A stretch of 53,783 nt of DNA from Frigididesulfovibrio sp031551885 (GTDB lineage Bacteria > Desulfobacterota > Desulfovibrionia > Desulfovibrionales > Desulfovibrionaceae), in contig JAVBMX010000081.1 in the NCBI GenBank assembly GCA_031551885.1, positions 1 through 53,783 on the forward strand. The letters are read 5' to 3'. The position numbers and the translations under genes were made by a program. Numbering within the stretch: the first letter of the stretch is position 1; each line of letters opens with the position of its first letter. Of this stretch, positions 50,960 to 53,783 are shown piece by piece. Below the pieces are notes generated by a model that was not told where the DNA came from, made no database searches, and worked only from the letters and a program-made list of their open reading frames with translations.

Positions 50960-51940
50960 TCAGGTGTATTTCGGCTCTTCTTCTTTGATGATCTGCAAGG
51001 CCATATTCCCTTTGACCATGCCGCAGACGCCCCAGAATTTCGTCACCCCGCCTATGGTCACTTCCAAAAGCTCGTCGGTGTCGGTATCGAGCAGGATCAC
51101 GTCGCCCACCTTCAGGCGCACGAGCTGGTTGCCGGAGAGCTTGGTTTCGCCGAAACGAACCTTGAGATCCACCAGGGTCTCCATCAACCGCTCCTTGAGC
51201 CGGCTGACCCAGATATGGTCCACTTCCAGGCGCTCGGTCTGAAAGCTGGCGTGCAGCTTGGAGCGGATCGGCTCGATGGTGGCGTACGGCAGACACACGG
51301 TCAAAGAACCGATGGCCGTTTCCAGCTCCACCTCAAAGGTGATCACCACCACCACGTCGCTGGGCGGCACGATGGCCGCGAACTGGGGGTTGATTTCCGA
51401 GCGGACCAACTCAAGACTGACCTCGTGCACCGGCCGCCAGGATTCCTCCATGTTGGACAGGACGATTTTGATCACCTTGTCCACAATGGCCTGCTCGATG
51501 CGGGTGAACTCCCGGCCTTCGATTTTGGGCTGGCTGCCCTGCCCGCCGAAAAAGCTTTCAACCAAGGCAAAAACCAAACGAGCGTCGACCACAACGATTG
51601 CGTTGCCGCGCAAGGGGTCCATCTTAAAAATATTGATGCTGGTCGGAACCGGCAGGGAACGCATGAAGTCCCCGAACTTGGTCATGTCGATGGAGAGCGG
51701 GTTCAGCTCCACACGTTTGCGCAGGGTATTGGAAAGAGCGTTGGTGCACAGGCGGGAAAAGCGGTCGTTGACGATTTCCAGCACCGGCATCCGGCCCCGG
51801 ATGATCCGATCCTGGTTGGCGAGATCAAACGGAACGATGCCCGAATCGTCGCCGGGTTCGTCGTTCTCCGTCTCTATTTCACCGCCGGAGAGGCCCCTGA
51901 GCAGGGCATCCACTTCGTCCTGGGCCAAAATCTTGTTCAT
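50960..51940 (-). CDS. fliM: Flagellar motor switch protein FliM
   Basis: FliM is the C-ring protein that binds CheY-P and sets rotation direction. The 326-aa protein begins MNKILAQDEVDALLRG, the conserved CheY-binding peptide. The middle domain has RLCTNALSNTLRKRVE and MDPLRGNAIVVVDARLVFAL. A C-terminal SpoA-like domain contains LVRLKVGDVILLDTD. ATG 51940 follows GAGG. No other motor or export genes are nearby, although fliM usually lies with fliN or fliL. F2 repeats lie on both sides in opposite orientation. Confidence 0.96.
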   Translation of the reverse strand: MNKILAQDEVDALLRGLSGGEIETENDEPGDDSGIVPFDLANQDRIIRGRMPVLEIVNDRFSRLCTNALSNTLRKRVELNPLSIDMTKFGDFMRSLPVPTSINIFKMDPLRGNAIVVVDARLVFALVESFFGGQGSQPKIEGREFTRIEQAIVDKVIKIVLSNMEESWRPVHEVSLELVRSEINPQFAAIVPPSDVVVVITFEVELETAIGSLTVCLPYATIEPIRSKLHASFQTERLEVDHIWVSRLKERLMETLVDLKVRFGETKLSGNQLVRLKVGDVILLDTDTDELLEVTIGGVTKFWGVCGMVKGNMALQIIKEEEPKYT

Positions 51941-51960
51941 GCGCACCTCATCCCACCGGG

Positions 51961-52141
51961 CAATTTCATTTTGAAATTGTCTACAAAAGCATTCCGTCGC
52001 AAGGACGTTCAAGCGAACCCGCACGCGTGCCGCCCGGTCGGTGTGCCGCAACGTTTTTTCATCGCGCGCGTTGCGGCGAACCGCTTGCGCATTCCTGTTT
52101 TCCGCTTACGCGCCCGCCGAGAATTGCAACTTTTTCAAAAT
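51961..52141 (+). repeat. F2 dispersed repeat, copy 5 (upstream of fliM)
   Basis: It starts at the palindrome CAATTTCA-TTT-TGAAATTG, 20 nt before the fliM ATG. It carries GGACGTTCAAGCGAACCCGC and GCGTGCCGCCCGGTCGGTG, and ends near GCAACTTTTTCAAAATT. Its orientation is opposite to copy 4 across fliM. Confidence 0.75.
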
Positions 52142-52171
52142 TATCGTGCTCTCACCCGCGGCGTCTTTTTT

Positions 52172-52201
52172 TTGACAATGTATACCGCCCACCGGTAATT
52201 A
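52172..52201 (+). promoter_or_regulatory. Possible promoter for the DUF533 gene
   Basis: A perfect TTGACA (52172-52177) is followed after 18 nt by a weak -10 (TAATTA), about 190 nt upstream of the gene. The rest of 51941-52391 is an F2 repeat and unremarkable sequence. Confidence 0.3.
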
Positions 52202-52391
52202 GCAATTTTTGTGCCGCCCTTTTTTGCCGCCTCTCTCCCGCCGGAGATTGCGGTGCCCTTCGCGGATGAAAACGCCGGCCGCGGCTCACGCCAAGCCGCG
52301 TCCTGCACCCGCCGACTCATGGAGTTGCCCGCCGGCTCTCGCCCGAGTATACTCCGCCTTCGTTCATAACTCACCAACAAGGAGAAACCGC

Positions 52392-53021
52392 ATGAGCTGG
52401 CTGCAAAATATTCAATCCATGGTCGACGGAGAAAAGGGTGGAGCCCCCTTGGGCGGCCTCGGTTCCTTGCTCGGACCGGCGGCTCTCGGCGGTCTGGTCG
52501 GCGCCCTGCTGGCCGGCGGCAGCGCCAAAAAAATCGCGAAAAGCGCCCTGTTCATCGGCGGCGGGGCCACCCTCGGGGCGGTGCTTTGGAACAAGTACAA
52601 AGGCCGGCTGACCTCGCCCGCTTCCGCGCCCGCAGCGACGGCGGCGGAACCCGCCACTTCCCTTCCCGCCGGACGCGCCGAACGCCTGGTGCTGGCCATG
52701 GTGTTCGCGGCCCGGAGCGACGGGCATATCGACGACAAAGAACACGCGGCCATTGAGCACAACCTGAAGCAGCTCAACCTGGACGCCTCCGGTGAACGAC
52801 TTGTGCGTGAGGCCATGACCCGTCCCCTGGACCCCGCCGTGATCGCCTCCGGCGTAAACGGCGAGGCTGAAGCCCTGGAAATTTACCTGTTGAGTTGCGC
52901 CGTGCTGGACGTCGACCATTTCATGGAGCGCAGCTACCTGGACGCCCTGGCCAAAGCCCTCGGCATTCCCGACGACGTCAAACAGGGCCTGGAAAAAGAC
53001 GTCCACAGCGTTCCCGCGTAA
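52392..53021 (+). CDS. DUF533 / TerB-like membrane-associated protein
   Basis: The 209-aa product starts at ATG 52392 (AAGGAG 7 nt ahead). It has a Gly/Ala-rich hydrophobic region at about 20-60 (LGPAALGGLVGALLAGG; SALFIGGGATLGAVLWNKYK). A low-complexity Ala/Pro linker leads to a TerB-like helical domain with MVFAARSDGHIDDKEHAAIE, ALEIYLLSCAVLDVDHFMER and SYLDALAKALGIPDDV. This matches the DUF533 (YebE-like) layout, an inner-membrane protein with a cytoplasmic TerB-like domain and unknown function. The frame upstream of the ATG is open but unsupported. Confidence 0.92.
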   Translation: MSWLQNIQSMVDGEKGGAPLGGLGSLLGPAALGGLVGALLAGGSAKKIAKSALFIGGGATLGAVLWNKYKGRLTSPASAPAATAAEPATSLPAGRAERLVLAMVFAARSDGHIDDKEHAAIEHNLKQLNLDASGERLVREAMTRPLDPAVIASGVNGEAEALEIYLLSCAVLDVDHFMERSYLDALAKALGIPDDVKQGLEKDVHSVPA

Positions 53022-53099
53022 ACCCGGTTTTGGGCAGAAGCTTTTGGCCCGTGCCCGCGCCGCTTCCTCCCCGCCTCCCTCTGACCGCCAAGGAGATTC

Positions 53100-53636
53100 A
53101 TGGCCCGCGCGCGTTCCCGCCGCAGTTCCGGCTTGTTCCGTCCCGTCACGTTTACTCCCCGCCGCCTGCTCGCTCTGGCCACGCTGACCCTGTCGATTGT
53201 CGGCGGCGGCGCGTTTTTGCAGGGCCGGGTGGTTTCCGTAGCCGACGGCGACACGGTGACCGTCTTCGTCGGCAAAGACGGCATGACCACGGTGCGGCTC
53301 TACGGCGTCGACTGCCCGGAAAGCACCCAGCGCGGCGGCCGGGCGGCCACGGAGACGACCCGAAGCCTGGCTTTTTTACGGGAAGTGCGCGTGGAGGTGT
53401 TGGATACCGACCGTTACGGTCGCGACGTGGCCTTGGTCCATTTGCCGGACGGCGTGATTCTCAATGAGGAGCTTCTACGCCAAGGCCAGGCCTGGGTCTA
53501 TACGGCCTACTGCAACCGCCCCCGCTGCCTGGCCTGGAAAGCCCTGGAACGGACGGCCAAGGCGGAAAAAAAGGGCCTGTGGCAAGATGCCGACCCCCTT
53601 CCGCCCTGGAAGTGGCGCGAGCGGAATCGGCGCTGA
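53100..53636 (+). CDS. Thermonuclease-family (SNase-like) protein
   Basis: Staphylococcal-nuclease-like enzymes cut DNA or RNA with Ca2+. The 178-aa product has a basic N-terminus and one hydrophobic segment (LLALATLTLSIVGGGAFLQG, about 24-43), so it is exported or membrane-anchored. The nuclease domain shows VADGDTVTV, VRLYGVDCPES and DRYGRDVALV, which supply the usual Asp, Arg, Glu and Arg catalytic positions. Two cysteines later (AYCNRPRCLAW) are typical of many bacterial members. AGGAG precedes the ATG, and an F1 repeat follows 10 nt after the stop. Confidence 0.92.
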   Translation: MARARSRRSSGLFRPVTFTPRRLLALATLTLSIVGGGAFLQGRVVSVADGDTVTVFVGKDGMTTVRLYGVDCPESTQRGGRAATETTRSLAFLREVRVEVLDTDRYGRDVALVHLPDGVILNEELLRQGQAWVYTAYCNRPRCLAWKALERTAKAEKKGLWQDADPLPPWKWRERNRR

Positions 53637-53645
53637 GGCCGGACT

Positions 53646-53783
53646 GTTCATGGGGGCTCCGCCCCATACCCCGGCAGGGGATTGAATCCCCTGCACCCCA
53701 CACATGCCCGAAAGCGCGCCCCCCCGGTGGGGGCGCGGTCGGGCGCAACGACACACAAAAAGGCAGATAAAACCACCCACGAA
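53646..53783 (+). repeat. F1 composite hairpin repeat, copy 6 (runs off the window)
   Basis: Module A (GGGGGCTCCGCCCC, then CGGCAGGGGATTGAATCCCC) begins about 10 nt after the nuclease stop. A variable hairpin follows (GCGCCCCC... / ...GGGGGCGC inside GCCCGA/TCGGGC). Module C would lie beyond the end. Confidence 0.75.

Overview
The window looks like a chromosomal segment of a Desulfovibrionaceae-type sulfate reducer or close relative. The evidence is high GC, the order tuf-rpmG-tRNA-Trp-secE-nusG-rplKAJL, a short flagellin with a FliA promoter, a glutaredoxin/ferredoxin-thioredoxin-reductase pair, a DUF503 gene, and several lipoprotein families I could not match elsewhere. The assignment is inferred from gene content and protein character; no 16S gene is present.

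Layout. 1-4505: the end of tuf (5' cut by the window), rpmG, tRNA-Trp, secE, nusG, rplK, rplA, rplJ, rplL and a strong terminator. rpoB and rpoC, which normally follow rplL, are absent. 4506-16457: an AT-rich spacer, then one giant type I secreted adhesin (3815 aa) with a TAAG motif near its N-terminus, about fourteen DGDGD-containing beta-repeats, a von Willebrand A domain and C-terminal RTX repeats. 16458-27571: a small lipoprotein, tgt-purN, cstA, an EamA transporter, a CAP-domain protein, a TPR-like secreted protein, a frameshifted HEAT-like gene and pepE. 27751-36156: an EF-G paralogue, a glutaredoxin/FTR pair, DUF503, nrnA, a small broken-looking gene, a TPR gene coupled to nadD, and a hypothetical gene. 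36122-39151: a 1009-aa membrane protein with a degenerate PHP-like N-terminal part. 39827-44810: rimP-nusA-ylxR-infB, with a promoter and a leader terminator in front. 44953-49413: two pairs of paralogous envelope genes. 49672-51940: flagellin and fliM. 52392-53636: a DUF533/TerB-like protein and a nuclease homologue.

The most unusual aspect is the intergenic DNA. It carries several dispersed repeat families. Family F1 is a composite element with conserved GC-rich hairpin modules around a hairpin whose sequence differs in every copy. Family F2 is a roughly 80-200 bp element bounded by AT-rich palindromes. Two inverted F2 copies bracket nrnA and two more bracket fliM, so each gene looks like a cassette. 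Family F3 is a 200-bp element with 21-bp inverted ends, and there is a separate 177-bp element with perfect 27-bp inverted ends. Next to one F2 copy is an array of hairpins with different stems and G7-G9 loops. These repeats lie where usually conserved operons are broken: infB is about 12 kb from DUF503 and nrnA, and the DUF503-nrnA gap holds repeats instead of rbfA. My leading hypothesis is that these palindromic repeats drove, or resulted from, relocation of single housekeeping genes.

All calls come from reading the sequence. No database search, structure prediction or expression evidence was available.
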